Source: an uncultured Lachnospiraceae bacterium
GTDB lineage: Bacteria; Bacillota; Clostridia; Lachnospirales; Lachnospiraceae
Direction of reading: 5' to 3'
Length of the DNA stretch: 64,000 nucleotides
Assembly: GCA_902779395.1 (NCBI GenBank)
Contig: CACZBK010000004.1
Span: forward strand, 24,043-88,042
Shown here: piece by piece, positions 18,640-28,626 of the stretch
How positions within the stretch are numbered: position 1 is the first letter of the stretch
How the letters are laid out: each line of letters starts with the position of its first letter
The notes under the pieces: model-generated
Seen by the model: the letters and a program-made list of their open reading frames with translations, nothing else
Told to the model about the DNA's origin: nothing
Databases searched by the model: none
Program-made: the position numbers and the translations under genes

Positions 18640-20595
18640 TTATTTTCTGTCTTCTATAAGGGTCCCCATTGCCGCCTTTACCTGCGCAGCCACATCATTG
18701 ATCACATCGGCGGATGCAGCGATCCGTTCCGTAGCCTCCGCAAGATTTTTAATCCTTAAATTAACCCTGCCGACAAGTTCAAGCAGCTTATCTTTTTCGG
18801 CAACTATGCTGCCCACGGAACCCTGGATCGAGTGATTCGTGACCACACTGCTTTCAGCAGTCACCTTGGAATCCGCAGCCAGCTTGTTGATCTCGCCTGC
18901 CACCACGGCAAAACCGCGTCCGCTCTCACCGGCTCTGGCTGCTTCTATAGAAGCGTTAAGCGCAAGAAGGTTTGTCTGGTCGGCAATGTCGACCACCTTG
19001 TCGTTATTGTCCGTAAGTTCATCAAGGTCTTTTTGAATGGCGGCTATCGCGTCATTTAAGCTGTTGCAGAAATCAGCGACCATAGTCACTTCTTCAGCGA
19101 TGGCAGAACTTTCTTCCGCATTTCCGGCATTTCCCTTTATCATCTCTTCGATCGATCCGCTGAGCGTGATAAATCTCTCGTTTATCTCGTTTACCACGTT
19201 CATGATATCACCGCGCTGTTTATTAAGCGCACTCTGCTCATGTACCGCAAGGGTCTGGGCTTCGCGCTTCTCCCTCTCCACAAGATCCTTAAGATAATGC
19301 ACACAGTTTGATCTGTGATTGAATCCGTTGAAGATCGCCGTAGCCATCTCTTTGCAGGTATCATAACCGCAGCAGGAACAATTGATCCTCCTGGAAGCAT
19401 CATCAAACTTGTTCATATCCTTAAAGACACTGTCAAGCTCTGCCGCCGTAGGTTCTTTATGCCTGCATTCAGCAGAACGGTCCGTGTATTGCCGTAAATA
19501 GTCGTTCAGATCAAGCTTTGCGAACTGCTTGTCAAGTGCCTCCAGACGTTTCTCCGGAGAAAGCTTCTTCGCCCAGGCGCCTTTCTTCCCGTCTTTCTTA
19601 ACACTCTCTTTTATATCATGGATATGGTACAGCGGATCGTCTCCATCGGTGACCGCAGGATCCGTTCCGGTCCCGCATATGCACCCGTTCTCACAGTTAA
19701 GGGCATCAATAAACAGAAAAGGTGTCTTTCCGCCTTTAATGCGGTCTTTGTTCTGCTGAAGATAATGATACATTCTCTTCTCGCCCTCTATCTGGCGGAT
19801 GAACACTTCATTTCCAAGCAGCCAGTATACGTTTTCCTTCAGGCCTCCGGGCATGGGATAGATCGATCCGAGACCATACTCGATCTCATCTGTATAAGGC
19901 GTGCCCATAAGCTTATTTTCCCTCATATATCTCATCATATGATCGAAGGTCACGTTATAGCTTATATATCCCCTGTTATTGGGATCGTCTATCTCGTTTT
20001 TCTTAGCGATACAGGGACTGATAAATGCCATCTTTTCCTTTACGCCAAGTTCCTTACGCGCATATATCGCAGCACACATCATAGGTGAATGTACCGGGAA
20101 CAGTTTCGGGAGCAGCTCCGGAAGATACCTTTCGATATAGCCCACTACCGCCGGACAGGGCTGCGAGATCCCGCCAAGAAAATCATGAGTCCTGATATAC
20201 TTTATATATGCCCAGGTGGTTATATCCGCACCGAAGGATACACTGATGAGCCTGTTTGCCCCAAGCTTCTTCAGTCCTCCCAGGACCCTTTCATATTCAT
20301 CCGGATAATCCGCCTTAAAAGCCGGTGCGATAAGCAGCGAGATCTTCTCCCCCCGCTTAAGATCATTAAAAAAGCGTTCGGTATCATCGCGATACTCTCT
20401 GGCATGATGTTCGCATACATCAAAACAGGATCCGCAGGCTATACATTTGCTGCCGTCCACCACGATCCTGGAACATCCGTCTTCATCAGGCTCCGTTGAT
20501 ATGCAGGCTCCCATACAGCTGCATGCACTTATACACTTGTTACAACCGACACAGTTATCGTTTGTGTAGATTAATGCTTCTGATGTTATACTCAT
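18640..20595 (-). CDS. Soluble hydrogenase-like iron-sulfur protein fused to a chemoreceptor signalling domain
   Basis: This 651-residue cytosolic fusion is probably a redox or H2 sensor that signals to CheA/CheW. Two 4Fe-4S sites come first (Cys15/18/21/25 and Cys51/54/57/61). An [FeFe]-hydrogenase large-subunit C-terminal domain follows (about 85-320). Its three cluster loops are altered or kept as SQPCPAVV (Cys147; TSCCP in catalytic enzymes), SPCIAKKNE (Cys195) and [11 protein letters not shown] (Cys301/305). A further Cys motif, [10 protein letters not shown] (406-414), may hold another Fe-S cluster. The end is an MCP hairpin ([18 protein letters not shown] near 537-555). There is no membrane segment. 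AGGAG precedes the ATG. Confidence 0.85.
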   Translation of the reverse strand: MSITSEALIYTNDNCVGCNKCISACSCMGACISTEPDEDGCSRIVVDGSKCIACGSCFDVCEHHAREYRDDTERFFNDLKRGEKISLLIAPAFKADYPDEYERVLGGLKKLGANRLISVSFGADITTWAYIKYIRTHDFLGGISQPCPAVVGYIERYLPELLPKLFPVHSPMMCAAIYARKELGVKEKMAFISPCIAKKNEIDDPNNRGYISYNVTFDHMMRYMRENKLMGTPYTDEIEYGLGSIYPMPGGLKENVYWLLGNEVFIRQIEGEKRMYHYLQQNKDRIKGGKTPFLFIDALNCENGCICGTGTDPAVTDGDDPLYHIHDIKESVKKDGKKGAWAKKLSPEKRLEALDKQFAKLDLNDYLRQYTDRSAECRHKEPTAAELDSVFKDMNKFDDASRRINCSCCGYDTCKEMATAIFNGFNHRSNCVHYLKDLVEREKREAQTLAVHEQSALNKQRGDIMNVVNEINERFITLSGSIEEMIKGNAGNAEESSAIAEEVTMVADFCNSLNDAIAAIQKDLDELTDNNDKVVDIADQTNLLALNASIEAARAGESGRGFAVVAGEINKLAADSKVTAESSVVTNHSIQGSVGSIVAEKDKLLELVGRVNLRIKNLAEATERIAASADVINDVAAQVKAAMGTLIEDRK

Positions 20596-20616
20596 TGCCG
20601 ATACTCCTGTGTATAT

Positions 20617-20645
20617 AGTTTATCCGCCGGGCGCCCGCCGGTCAA
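20617..20645 (-). promoter_or_regulatory. Promoter of the hydrogenase-MCP gene with a GC palindrome as spacer
   Basis: TTGACC (20645-20640), 17 bases, TAAACT (20622-20617), with the start codon at 20595. The spacer contains CGGGCGCCCG, a perfect 10-bp palindrome flanked by CCG and CGG. It is far more GC-rich than its surroundings and fills the space between -35 and -10. Confidence 0.6.
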
Positions 20646-20675
20646 GCCCGCGGAGATCATCCATATAATTTATCT

Positions 20676-20711
20676 GTTACCATTCACAGCCTGAGGACCG
20701 TGAATAGTAAC
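20676..20711 (-). terminator. Hairpin between the thioesterase and hydrogenase-MCP genes
   Basis: GTTACTATTCAC and GTGAATGGTAAC form a 12-bp stem (one G-T pair), directly after the thioesterase stop. There is no real T-run after it, so termination is tentative. Confidence 0.45.
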
Positions 20712-20717
20712 ATTTAT

Positions 20718-21125
20718 CTAAATATCCATATCCGTCCTGTAGAATGTGTAGCAGCCGCAGTCCAATAATTTTCCCTTATCATCGGTGATGTCCACTTCCA
20801 CGGTAATCAGATGCGATCCGCCTCTTTTAAGTGCCGCATCACAGTAAATATACTCCGTATCTACCGCCGGTGCAAGAAAGTGCAGGCTTCCCTCAACGGT
20901 CGTTACAGCCTTTCCCGAAACATTTGCCAGAGTCCCCGCGATAGTATCTGCAAGAGAATACAGGCAGCCGCCATGCATGGAACCATAGGGGTTCTTATAT
21001 TTCACCTCAAAAGGCATACGCCCCCTGGCATGTTTTTCATCAAGTTCCGTCAGCTCTATCTTTAACAGTTTTATAAATTCGCTTTCCTCAAGAAGTGCTG
21101 CTGCACGCTTTTCTATATCACTCAC
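20718..21125 (-). CDS. PaaI-type hotdog-fold thioesterase
   Basis: This 135-residue protein probably hydrolyses an acyl- or aryl-CoA thioester in the cytosol. It has the hotdog signature NPYGSMHGGCLYSLADTIAG, with the conserved Asn, His-Gly-Gly and Asp of the PaaI group, then TVEGSLHFLAPAVDTEYIYC. The start is a GTG (GTGAGTGAT) with AGGAG 9 bases upstream. It is divergent from phosphoketolase. The substrate cannot be told from sequence. Confidence 0.85.
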   Translation of the reverse strand: MSDIEKRAAALLEESEFIKLLKIELTELDEKHARGRMPFEVKYKNPYGSMHGGCLYSLADTIAGTLANVSGKAVTTVEGSLHFLAPAVDTEYIYCDAALKRGGSHLITVEVDITDDKGKLLDCGCYTFYRTDMDI

Positions 21126-21264
21126 CGATATGCTCTCCTGTCCCCTTACGCTTTTGAATAATATATCACAATTGTCATAAATCCGCTATTGTGGAAACTT
21201 TTTAGCATAAGCACGCGTTATTACACGCTTATTGTTGAATATAGACAAATCGCGCAAAACATCA

Positions 21265-21293
21265 TTGACGGATTCGTCAAATTAGAGTATGGT
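21265..21293 (+). promoter_or_regulatory. Phosphoketolase promoter with a palindrome over the -35
   Basis: TTGACG (21265-21270), 17 bases, TATGGT (21288-21293). The -35 is the left arm of the perfect repeat TTGACG-gatt-CGTCAA (21265-21280). That pattern (TTGAC-N6-GTCAA) recalls Crp/Fnr-family sites and could be an operator. Confidence 0.55.
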
Positions 21294-21350
21294 ATGTTGC
21301 GGTAAAAATACACACACTTATATTATTATATTTAAGAAAGGATATAGGAT

Positions 21351-23732
21351 ATGGAAAACACCATCATCGAGAAGGGCCCTATTACGGACGAGCTCCTGCA
21401 GCGTATGGATAAATACTTCCGTGCAGCTAACTATCTTTCCGCAGGACAGCTCTATCTTCTGGAGAATCCCCTTCTGAAAAAGCCCCTGACCAACAGCATG
21501 ATCAAGAAAAAGATCGTAGGCCACTGGGGAACAGTACCCGGACAGAACTTCATCTTTACACACTGCAACCGCGTGATCAAGCGCTATGATCTGGATATGA
21601 TCCTGCTCTCCGGTCCCGGACACGGCGGAAACTTCTTCATCGCCAATGACTATATCGACGGTTCCTACAGCGAGATCTATCCCAATATCTCCCGCGATGA
21701 GGAAGGTATGCAGAAGCTTTTCAAGCAGTTCTCCTTCCCCGGCGGTGTACCCAGCCACTGCGCACCCGAAACTCCGGGTTCGATACATGAAGGCGGTGAG
21801 CTCGGCTACTCTATCGCACATGCATGCGGAGCTATCTTCGATAACCCCGAGCTGATCGCTACTGTTGTAGTAGGTGACGGGGAGGCTGAGACAGGACCTC
21901 TGGCCACCTCATGGCAGTGCAACAAATTCATCAATCCCATCGGTGACGGAGCTGTTCTTCCTATCCTTCACTTAAACGGATACAAGATCGCAAACCCTAC
22001 CATCTTCGGCCGTCTCGACAAGCAGGAGCTTATCGATTTCTTCCATGGTAACGGCTGGGAGCCTTACTTTGTTGAAGGCAGCGAGCCCATGGATATGCAC
22101 CGCAAGATGGCAGAGACCATGGATATCGTGATCGAGAAGATCAAGGAGATCCAGAAACACGCACGTACCAGCGGTGATGCTACCCGTCCCGTATGGCCCA
22201 TGATCGTACTTCGTACACCCAAGGGCTGGACCGGTCCCAAGGTAGTTGACGGAAACCGTATCGAAGACAACTTCCTTGCTCACCAGGTACCCGTAATGAT
22301 GGATAAGCCCGAGCATCTTCAGATCCTCTCCGACTGGCTGCACAGCTATAAGCCTGAAGAGCTCTTTGATGAGAACGGACGTGTTCTTCCCGAGATAGAG
22401 GAACTTGCTCCCAAGGGAGATGCAAGACTGGGTATGAACCCTCATGCAAACGGCGGCAAGCTCCTGCGTGATCTGCGCCTGCCCGATTTCCGTGAATATG
22501 CTTTCAATACCGAAGAGCACGGCGCAAAGGAAAGCCAGGATACCGCAAATCTTTCGAATTATATCCGTGACATATTCAAACTCAATGCTGATGCAAGAAA
22601 CTTCCGTATTTTCTCACCCGATGAGAACAATTCAAACCGTTTCTCATCAGTATTCGAAGTTGAGAACCGCGACTGGAACGCACAGCAGAGCGAGATGGAC
22701 GATCATCTTTCACGCTTCGGCCGTGTAATGGATTCAATGCTTTCCGAGCATATGTGTGAAGGCTGGCTGGAAGGTTACCTTTTAACAGGTCGTCACGGCT
22801 TCTTCAACACTTACGAAGCATTCTCACGTATAATCGACTCCATGGGCGCGCAGCATGCCAAGTGGCTTAAAGTCTGCAACCAGCTTCCCTGGAGAGAGGA
22901 GATCGCATCACTTAACCTTCTTATGTGCTCCACTGTATGGCAGCAGGACCACAACGGTTTCACCCATCAGGATCCCGGTTTCATGGATCACATTGCAAAT
23001 AAGAAGGCTGACGTTGTACGTATCTACCTTCCCGCAGACACCAACTGCCTGCTTTCCACTATGGACCACTGCTTAAGAAGCCGCAACTACGTTAACGTAG
23101 TCATCGCTTCCAAGCATCCCCGTCCCCAGTGGCTGTCAATGCCTGAAGCAGTTAAGCACTGCACACAGGGTATCAGCATCTGGGATTGGGCTTCGAACGA
23201 TCAGGGACAGGAGCCGGATATCGTATTCGCATGCGCAGGTGAGACTCCTACCCTTGAGGCACTTGCAGCAGTATCCATCCTTCGTGAAGAGCTTCCCGAT
23301 ATCAAGATCCGTTTCATCAACGTTATCGACCTCTTCAAGCTGGTTCCCAAGACAGAGCATCCTCACGGCCTCTCAGATGCAGAGTATGACATGCTCTTCA
23401 CTACCAATAAGCCTGTCATCTTTAACTTCCACGGTTATGCAACCCTGGTACACGAGATGACCTACCGCCGTCACAACAACCGTCTGATGCATGTACGCGG
23501 CTACAAAGAGGAAGGCACTATCACCACTGCCTTCGATGTACGCGTACAGAATGATATAGACCGTTTCCACCTTGTACAGGATGCTCTCAAGTTCCTGCCC
23601 CAGCTTGGAAACCGCGGCGCATATCTGTATCAGAAGATGAGCGACAAGCTTGTTGAGCACAAGCAGTACATAAGCGATTACGGTGTAGATCTTCCTGAGG
23701 TAGTAAACTGGAAGTGGAAGGACGTTCACTGA
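21351..23732 (+). CDS. xfp: Xylulose-5-phosphate/fructose-6-phosphate phosphoketolase
   Basis: This ThDP enzyme splits xylulose-5-P (and often fructose-6-P) with phosphate to acetyl phosphate plus a triose or tetrose phosphate. At 793 residues it is full length. Recognisable parts are the N-terminal [16 protein letters not shown], the ThDP-binding [20 protein letters not shown], and the C-terminal [16 protein letters not shown] and [25 protein letters not shown] lies about 9 bases upstream of the ATG. It is a single-gene unit with its own promoter and terminator. Acetyl phosphate could feed an acetate kinase encoded elsewhere. Confidence 0.97.
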   Translation: MENTIIEKGPITDELLQRMDKYFRAANYLSAGQLYLLENPLLKKPLTNSMIKKKIVGHWGTVPGQNFIFTHCNRVIKRYDLDMILLSGPGHGGNFFIANDYIDGSYSEIYPNISRDEEGMQKLFKQFSFPGGVPSHCAPETPGSIHEGGELGYSIAHACGAIFDNPELIATVVVGDGEAETGPLATSWQCNKFINPIGDGAVLPILHLNGYKIANPTIFGRLDKQELIDFFHGNGWEPYFVEGSEPMDMHRKMAETMDIVIEKIKEIQKHARTSGDATRPVWPMIVLRTPKGWTGPKVVDGNRIEDNFLAHQVPVMMDKPEHLQILSDWLHSYKPEELFDENGRVLPEIEELAPKGDARLGMNPHANGGKLLRDLRLPDFREYAFNTEEHGAKESQDTANLSNYIRDIFKLNADARNFRIFSPDENNSNRFSSVFEVENRDWNAQQSEMDDHLSRFGRVMDSMLSEHMCEGWLEGYLLTGRHGFFNTYEAFSRIIDSMGAQHAKWLKVCNQLPWREEIASLNLLMCSTVWQQDHNGFTHQDPGFMDHIANKKADVVRIYLPADTNCLLSTMDHCLRSRNYVNVVIASKHPRPQWLSMPEAVKHCTQGISIWDWASNDQGQEPDIVFACAGETPTLEALAAVSILREELPDIKIRFINVIDLFKLVPKTEHPHGLSDAEYDMLFTTNKPVIFNFHGYATLVHEMTYRRHNNRLMHVRGYKEEGTITTAFDVRVQNDIDRFHLVQDALKFLPQLGNRGAYLYQKMSDKLVEHKQYISDYGVDLPEVVNWKWKDVH

Positions 23733-23787
23733 TAACGTCAGCGATAAGGAACTGACGGACAATAGAGACGCTGTTCTCTGAGTCCTT

Positions 23788-23825
23788 AAAGCAGGCAGGG
23801 ATTCGGGCCCCCTGCCTGCTTTTTA
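23788..23825 (+). terminator. Terminator after phosphoketolase
   Basis: AAAGCAGGCAGGG pairs with CCTGCCTGCTTT around a GC-rich loop and is followed by TTTATTTTA, 56 bases past the stop. Confidence 0.9.
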
Positions 23826-23906
23826 TTTTATCTCAGACCGATCATATACACGCTCCCGCACAGCCCCATGTTTATGCTGCCGGTTTATCATTAATGCTCT
23901 GTCCGC

Positions 23907-23935
23907 TTGCGTATAAAGCGGATTTGCTATATAAT
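23907..23935 (+). promoter_or_regulatory. Promoter of the trpB2 gene
   Basis: TTGCGT (23907-23912), 17 bases, perfect TATAAT (23930-23935). The predicted start lies about 30 bases before the ATG at 23973. Confidence 0.65.
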
Positions 23936-23972
23936 TATAAAGTTGTGTGTAAAAAACATATGGAGGATTACC

Positions 23973-25337
23973 ATGAGCAAAATACCTTATAAGATCTATC
24001 TTGAAGAAAATGAGATGCCCGATAAATGGTATAACGTGCGTGCCGATATGAAAAAGAAGCCCGCACCCATATTGAATCCGGGAACTCTTAAACCTGTTAC
24101 CTTAGAAGAGCTGTCAGGCATCTTCTGCGAGGAGCTCGCAAAGCAGGAGCTCGACGACACCACAGCTTATTTTGAGATTCCCGAAGAGATCAGGAATTTC
24201 TATAAGATGTACCGCCCTTCACCCCTGGTCAGGGCATACTGTCTTGAAAAAAAGCTTGATACCCCTGCTCATATCTATTACAAATTTGAGGGAAACAATA
24301 CTTCCGGAAGCCACAAGCTCAACTCCGCCATCGCACAGGCTTATTACGCAAAAAAACAGGGCCTTAAAGGCGTGACCACGGAAACAGGCGCCGGACAGTG
24401 GGGAACAGCCCTTTCCATGGCCTGCTCCTATTTCGATCTGGACTGCCAGGTATACATGGTAAAGGTCTCATACGAACAGAAACCTTTCCGCCGCGAAGTG
24501 ATGCGTACTTACGGAGCCACCGTAACCCCTTCCCCTTCAATGAATACCGAAGTCGGACGCAGGATAAATGCCGAATTCCCCGGGACCACCGGAAGCCTTG
24601 GCTGTGCTATCTCGGAGGCTGTTGAAGCCGCTGTTTCGCAGGAGGGTTACCGTTATGTTCTGGGTTCGGTGCTTGCCCAGGTACTGCTCCACCAGTCTGT
24701 CATAGGACTTGAAGCAAAAGCAGCACTTGATAAATACGGCATCAAGGCTGATATGGTCATCGGCTGTGCCGGCGGCGGTTCCAACTTAGGCGGCCTCATC
24801 TCTCCTTTCGTAGGCGAGATGCTTCGCGGTGAAGCCAGCTACGATATCATCGCAGTAGAACCTGCTTCCTGCCCCAGCTTAACACGCGGTGTATATGCAT
24901 ATGATTTCTGCGATACCGGAAAGGTATGCCCTCTGGCAAAAATGTATACCTTAGGCAGCGGTTTCATCCCTTCGGCAAACCATGCAGGCGGTCTTCGCTA
25001 TCACGGAATGAGCAGCATCGTATCCGAGCTTTATGACCAGAAGCTGATCAGCGCAAGAAGCGTTGAACAGACCAGCGTATTCGAAGCTGCACGCACTTTT
25101 GCAAGAGTCGAGGGTATACTCCCCGCTCCCGAATCAAGCCACGCAATACGCGTTGCTATTGACGAAGCCCTTAAATGCAAGGAAACCGGCGAAGAGAAAA
25201 ATATAGTATTCGGTCTTACCGGCACAGGCTACTTTGATATGGTGGCTTACCAGAAGTTCAATGACGGCGAGATGAGCGATTATATCCCTACTGACGAGGA
25301 TCTTAAAAAGTCCATCGATAAGTTACCCAGGGTATGA
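23973..25337 (+). CDS. trpB2: TrpB2-type tryptophan synthase beta chain
   Basis: This PLP enzyme makes tryptophan from indole and serine. The start was chosen at ATG 23973 (MSKIPYKIYL) after TGGAGGATTACC; the upstream extension carries the promoter. It is 454 residues, longer than TrpB1 (about 400), with the TrpB2-specific N-terminal extension. PLP Lys115 lies in NNTSGSHKLNSA, and other motifs are ETGAGQWGTA and CAGGGSNLGG. It is an orphan, with no trpA or other trp gene nearby. TrpB2 enzymes often act without an alpha partner, salvaging free indole; that role is inferred. Confidence 0.92.
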   Translation: MSKIPYKIYLEENEMPDKWYNVRADMKKKPAPILNPGTLKPVTLEELSGIFCEELAKQELDDTTAYFEIPEEIRNFYKMYRPSPLVRAYCLEKKLDTPAHIYYKFEGNNTSGSHKLNSAIAQAYYAKKQGLKGVTTETGAGQWGTALSMACSYFDLDCQVYMVKVSYEQKPFRREVMRTYGATVTPSPSMNTEVGRRINAEFPGTTGSLGCAISEAVEAAVSQEGYRYVLGSVLAQVLLHQSVIGLEAKAALDKYGIKADMVIGCAGGGSNLGGLISPFVGEMLRGEASYDIIAVEPASCPSLTRGVYAYDFCDTGKVCPLAKMYTLGSGFIPSANHAGGLRYHGMSSIVSELYDQKLISARSVEQTSVFEAARTFARVEGILPAPESSHAIRVAIDEALKCKETGEEKNIVFGLTGTGYFDMVAYQKFNDGEMSDYIPTDEDLKKSIDKLPRV

Positions 25338-25362
25338 TCACCGAATCATGGTTCTGAAAAGG

Positions 25363-25396
25363 AAAAGCCCCGTGTCCGTACACGGGGCTTTTTTTG
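25363..25396. terminator. Bidirectional terminator between trpB2 and corA
   Basis: AAAAGCCCCGTG pairs with CACGGGGCTTTT, with A/T-runs on both sides. It sits between the convergent trpB2 (ends 25337) and corA (ends 25413). Confidence 0.9.
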
Positions 25397-25412
25397 ATAT
25401 ACAGTAAGCCTT

Positions 25413-26249
25413 TTATTCTCTCTTAAGCCAGCCCTTTTTCTTAAATACTATAAAGCAGGTGAGCACTATGAATATACATACACCTATGACAATGGGATAA
25501 GAATAATCAAATTCAAATTCCGGCATTTTAAGGTTCATTCCATACCAGCCCGCTATCAGCGATAAGGGCATGAAGATCGAAGTCACAAGCGTGAAGACTT
25601 TCATAAGGCGGTTCTGTTCGATATCGATCTGGGCCTGATATGATTCACGCACCTGGACTATATATTCCTTTAAATTCATAACCTCACGCGATATACGCTC
25701 TATCCTGTTATTAAGTATCTCAAAGTATTTGACAAACTCTTCCCCAAGCACATCGTTGTCATTATCTATCAGCTCGTCAAAAATGGTCTCAAACTGCTCA
25801 TAGTATTTTTTCAGATGAAGGACATGATAGCGCATATCCACTATCTGCTCCCTCAATTCTGATGATATGCCACGTATCACCTTATCATCCAGATCCGATA
25901 TGGTATCCTCAAGCTTCTCAAGATACTTGTTATCAGCTACGAATAATTTCTTAAAAAACGTAAAGAGCGTCCTTTCGTTACATTCTGTCTCCGTAAAGCA
26001 CTTACGCGCCGCATTATAAGAATTCTCATTCTCACATATGATGAATACATCATCCTTGTCTATGTATATAAGGATCTGTGACGGTTCCGATTCAACATCC
26101 CTGATATCATACCAGTCAAATGCAATGATATCAAAATTATCGAACGCTTCGAAGGTCTCGATCTGCCCCTCATTGATATGTGCGATGACCGGCTCCTCGA
26201 GCTCTTTAGTATAATCCTCAACCTGATTACGGTAGATCATTCTCTGCAT
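25413..26249 (-). CDS. CorA-family divalent metal transporter
   Basis: This 278-residue protein probably moves Mg2+ (or Co2+, Ni2+, Zn2+) across the membrane as a pentamer. A cytosolic N-terminal domain (about 1-130) is followed by a long helical stalk with a coiled-coil pattern. Two C-terminal membrane segments follow, the first ending in the signature YGMNLKMPEF (GMN), the second VIGVCIFIVLTCFIVF. GAGGGAG lies upstream of the ATG. It follows feoAB by 21 bases and is the last gene of a metal-linked operon that ends at the bidirectional terminator. It lacks the long N-terminal part of E. coli CorA. Confidence 0.92.
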   Translation of the reverse strand: MQRMIYRNQVEDYTKELEEPVIAHINEGQIETFEAFDNFDIIAFDWYDIRDVESEPSQILIYIDKDDVFIICENENSYNAARKCFTETECNERTLFTFFKKLFVADNKYLEKLEDTISDLDDKVIRGISSELREQIVDMRYHVLHLKKYYEQFETIFDELIDNDNDVLGEEFVKYFEILNNRIERISREVMNLKEYIVQVRESYQAQIDIEQNRLMKVFTLVTSIFMPLSLIAGWYGMNLKMPEFEFDYSYPIVIGVCIFIVLTCFIVFKKKGWLKRE

Positions 26250-26270
26250 CTGTTCTCTCCCTCTCTTCCA

Positions 26271-28613
26271 TCATAATAATCTCCCTATGAAGGATACCAT
26301 AAATGCTGCCACCCAGGCAACAGCACATTGCCACAAAACCACTATTACCGCCCATTTATGCCCCAGTTCCCTTCGTATGGCGGCAACAGCGGCCACGCAG
26401 GGTGTATAAAGCAGACAGAATACCAGAAGCGATAAAGCCGATGCCGCGCTCATAACATTTGCAGCTCCGCCTTCGGCCCCGAATAACACCTCCAGGACAC
26501 TTACCACGCTTTCCTTGGCTATAAAACCGGAAAACAGGGCGGATATGATGCGCCAGTCACCAAGCCCTGCCGGCTTAAAGACAGGAACCAGTACACCTGA
26601 TATCATAGCCAGTATACTGTCATGTGAATCCTGCGCCAGATGCAGGCCCATGTCAAAACTCTTTAAGAACCATACCAGTACCGAAGCAATGAGAATGACT
26701 GAAAAAGCACGCTGTAAAAAGTCCTTGGTCTTCTCCCACAAGAGCATCATCACGCTCTTTCTGCCGGGCAGCCTGTAATTCGGAAGCTCCATCACAAAAG
26801 GCACAGCCTCACCTTTGAACAGCGTCCTTTTAAAGACAAATGCCGCCAATATACTGAAGATTATCCCAAGCACATACAGGCCTATCATCACAAGAGCTTT
26901 ATATTCCTTAAAAAACACATCCACAAAAAAAGCATATATGGGGAGCTTCGCCGTACAGCTCATAAAAGGAGTCAGAAGAATAGTCATTTTCCTGTCGCGT
27001 TCACTGGGAAGAGTCCTGGTACTCATTACTGCCGGAACGGTGCAGCCGAAACCAAGAAGCATGGGTACTATGCTCCGTCCTGACAGTCCCAGCCGCCTGA
27101 ATATCTTATCCATAAAGAAGGCAACCCTTGCAATGTAACCGCTGTCTTCAAGCAATGAAAGGAAGAAGAACATGGTGACCACTATGGGCACAAAGGAGAG
27201 CACGCTTCCGACACCTTCAAATATCCCCTCCGTCACAAGACGGTGAAATACTTCATTTACATTTCCCGCACTCATGGCGTCATCTGCCCACTGTGTGACC
27301 ACTCCTATCCCTGCTTCCAGGATATCCTGAAGGAAAGCGCCTATCACATTAAAGGTAAGAAAGAATACCAGCCCCATGATGCCGATGAAGATCGGGATAG
27401 CAGTATACTTGCCGGTCAGCACGTTATCGATCCTGCGGCTTCTTATCTGTTCTTTGCTCTCCCTCGGCTTTTTAACACACTCTTCGCAAACTTTTTCGAT
27501 ATAACAGAAACGCATATCCGCAATGGCTGCACTGCGGTCAAGCCCCCTTTCACTCTCCATCTGGAGCACGATATGCTCCAGAGTCTCTTTTTCATTCTGT
27601 TCAAGCTTAAGCCGTTTAAGCACATGCTCATCGCCTTCTATAAGCTTGGAAGCAGCAAATCTGACAGGCAGGCCGTTATCTTTTGCATGATCCTCTATAA
27701 GATGACTTACCGCATGCAGACAGCGGTGTACCGCTCCGCCGTTATCATCGGCGCTGCAGAAATCCTGACGCAGAGGCTTCTCCTGATACTTTGCTATATG
27801 CATTGCATGAGCTATCAGCTCATCTATACCTTCACGCTTCGCTGCAGATATAGGTACTACGGGTGTCCCCAGAAGATGTTCCATCCTGTTAACATCTATC
27901 GAGCCGCCGTTTCCGGTAAGCTCATCCATCATATTTACTGCCACAACGACAGGGATATCCATCTCCAGAAGCTGCATTGTCAGATACAGATTACGTTCTA
28001 TATTTGTAGCATCCACGATATTGATAACAGCACGCGGATTTTCATTCAGTACAAAACGGCGTGAAACAAGCTCTTCGGCAGAATAAGGCGACATTGAATA
28101 TATCCCCGGCAGATCCGTAACCAGAGTATTCTTATACCCCGTGATCTCACCGTCCTTTTTATCAACCGTCACCCCGGGAAAATTACCCACATGCTGATTT
28201 GATCCCGTAAGCTGGTTGAACAGGGTCGTCTTCCCGCAATTCTGGTTACCTACCAGAGCAAAAGTCAATACCTCACTATCCGGCAGAGGGTCCCCGCTGC
28301 CCTTAGGATGGAATTTTCCTTCCTCACCGAGACCGGGATGCGGTGTGGCATTTTCGACCTTCCGCGGCTTATCACCCTTTTCTTTAGCAGCAGAAGGCGT
28401 TATCTCTATCTTAGCCGCATCATCAAGGCGTATGGATAATTCATATCCTCTGACCCTGATCTCCACGGGATCCCCAAGCGGAGCGAACTTGATCACGCTT
28501 ACCTCAACTCCCGGTATAAGTCCCATATCAAGGAAATGCTGTCTTAAAGCCCCTTCTCCCGCTACCGATATTATTTTTGCACTTTTTCCTGTTTCCAGTT
28601 CCTTTAACGTCAT
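26271..28613 (-). CDS. feoB: Ferrous iron transporter, FeoA-FeoB fusion
   Basis: This imports Fe2+ under anaerobic conditions. At 780 residues it fuses a FeoA SH3-like domain (about 1-75, MTLKELETGKSAKIISVAG) by a linker to the FeoB G-protein domain (GNQNCGKTTLFN, DLPGIYSM, VAVNMMDEL). A membrane part with Gate and FeoB_C segments follows (FVPIVVTMFFFLSLLEDSGY, GFGCTVPAVMSTRTL). The start was chosen at ATG 28613, with AAAGGACAGGGAAT upstream. An ATG at 28637 overlaps the stop of the upstream lipoprotein gene. It lies between the solute-binding lipoprotein and corA. Confidence 0.93.
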   Translation of the reverse strand: MTLKELETGKSAKIISVAGEGALRQHFLDMGLIPGVEVSVIKFAPLGDPVEIRVRGYELSIRLDDAAKIEITPSAAKEKGDKPRKVENATPHPGLGEEGKFHPKGSGDPLPDSEVLTFALVGNQNCGKTTLFNQLTGSNQHVGNFPGVTVDKKDGEITGYKNTLVTDLPGIYSMSPYSAEELVSRRFVLNENPRAVINIVDATNIERNLYLTMQLLEMDIPVVVAVNMMDELTGNGGSIDVNRMEHLLGTPVVPISAAKREGIDELIAHAMHIAKYQEKPLRQDFCSADDNGGAVHRCLHAVSHLIEDHAKDNGLPVRFAASKLIEGDEHVLKRLKLEQNEKETLEHIVLQMESERGLDRSAAIADMRFCYIEKVCEECVKKPRESKEQIRSRRIDNVLTGKYTAIPIFIGIMGLVFFLTFNVIGAFLQDILEAGIGVVTQWADDAMSAGNVNEVFHRLVTEGIFEGVGSVLSFVPIVVTMFFFLSLLEDSGYIARVAFFMDKIFRRLGLSGRSIVPMLLGFGCTVPAVMSTRTLPSERDRKMTILLTPFMSCTAKLPIYAFFVDVFFKEYKALVMIGLYVLGIIFSILAAFVFKRTLFKGEAVPFVMELPNYRLPGRKSVMMLLWEKTKDFLQRAFSVILIASVLVWFLKSFDMGLHLAQDSHDSILAMISGVLVPVFKPAGLGDWRIISALFSGFIAKESVVSVLEVLFGAEGGAANVMSAASALSLLVFCLLYTPCVAAVAAIRRELGHKWAVIVVLWQCAVAWVAAFMVSFIGRLL

Positions 28614-28626
28614 ATTCCCTGTCCTT

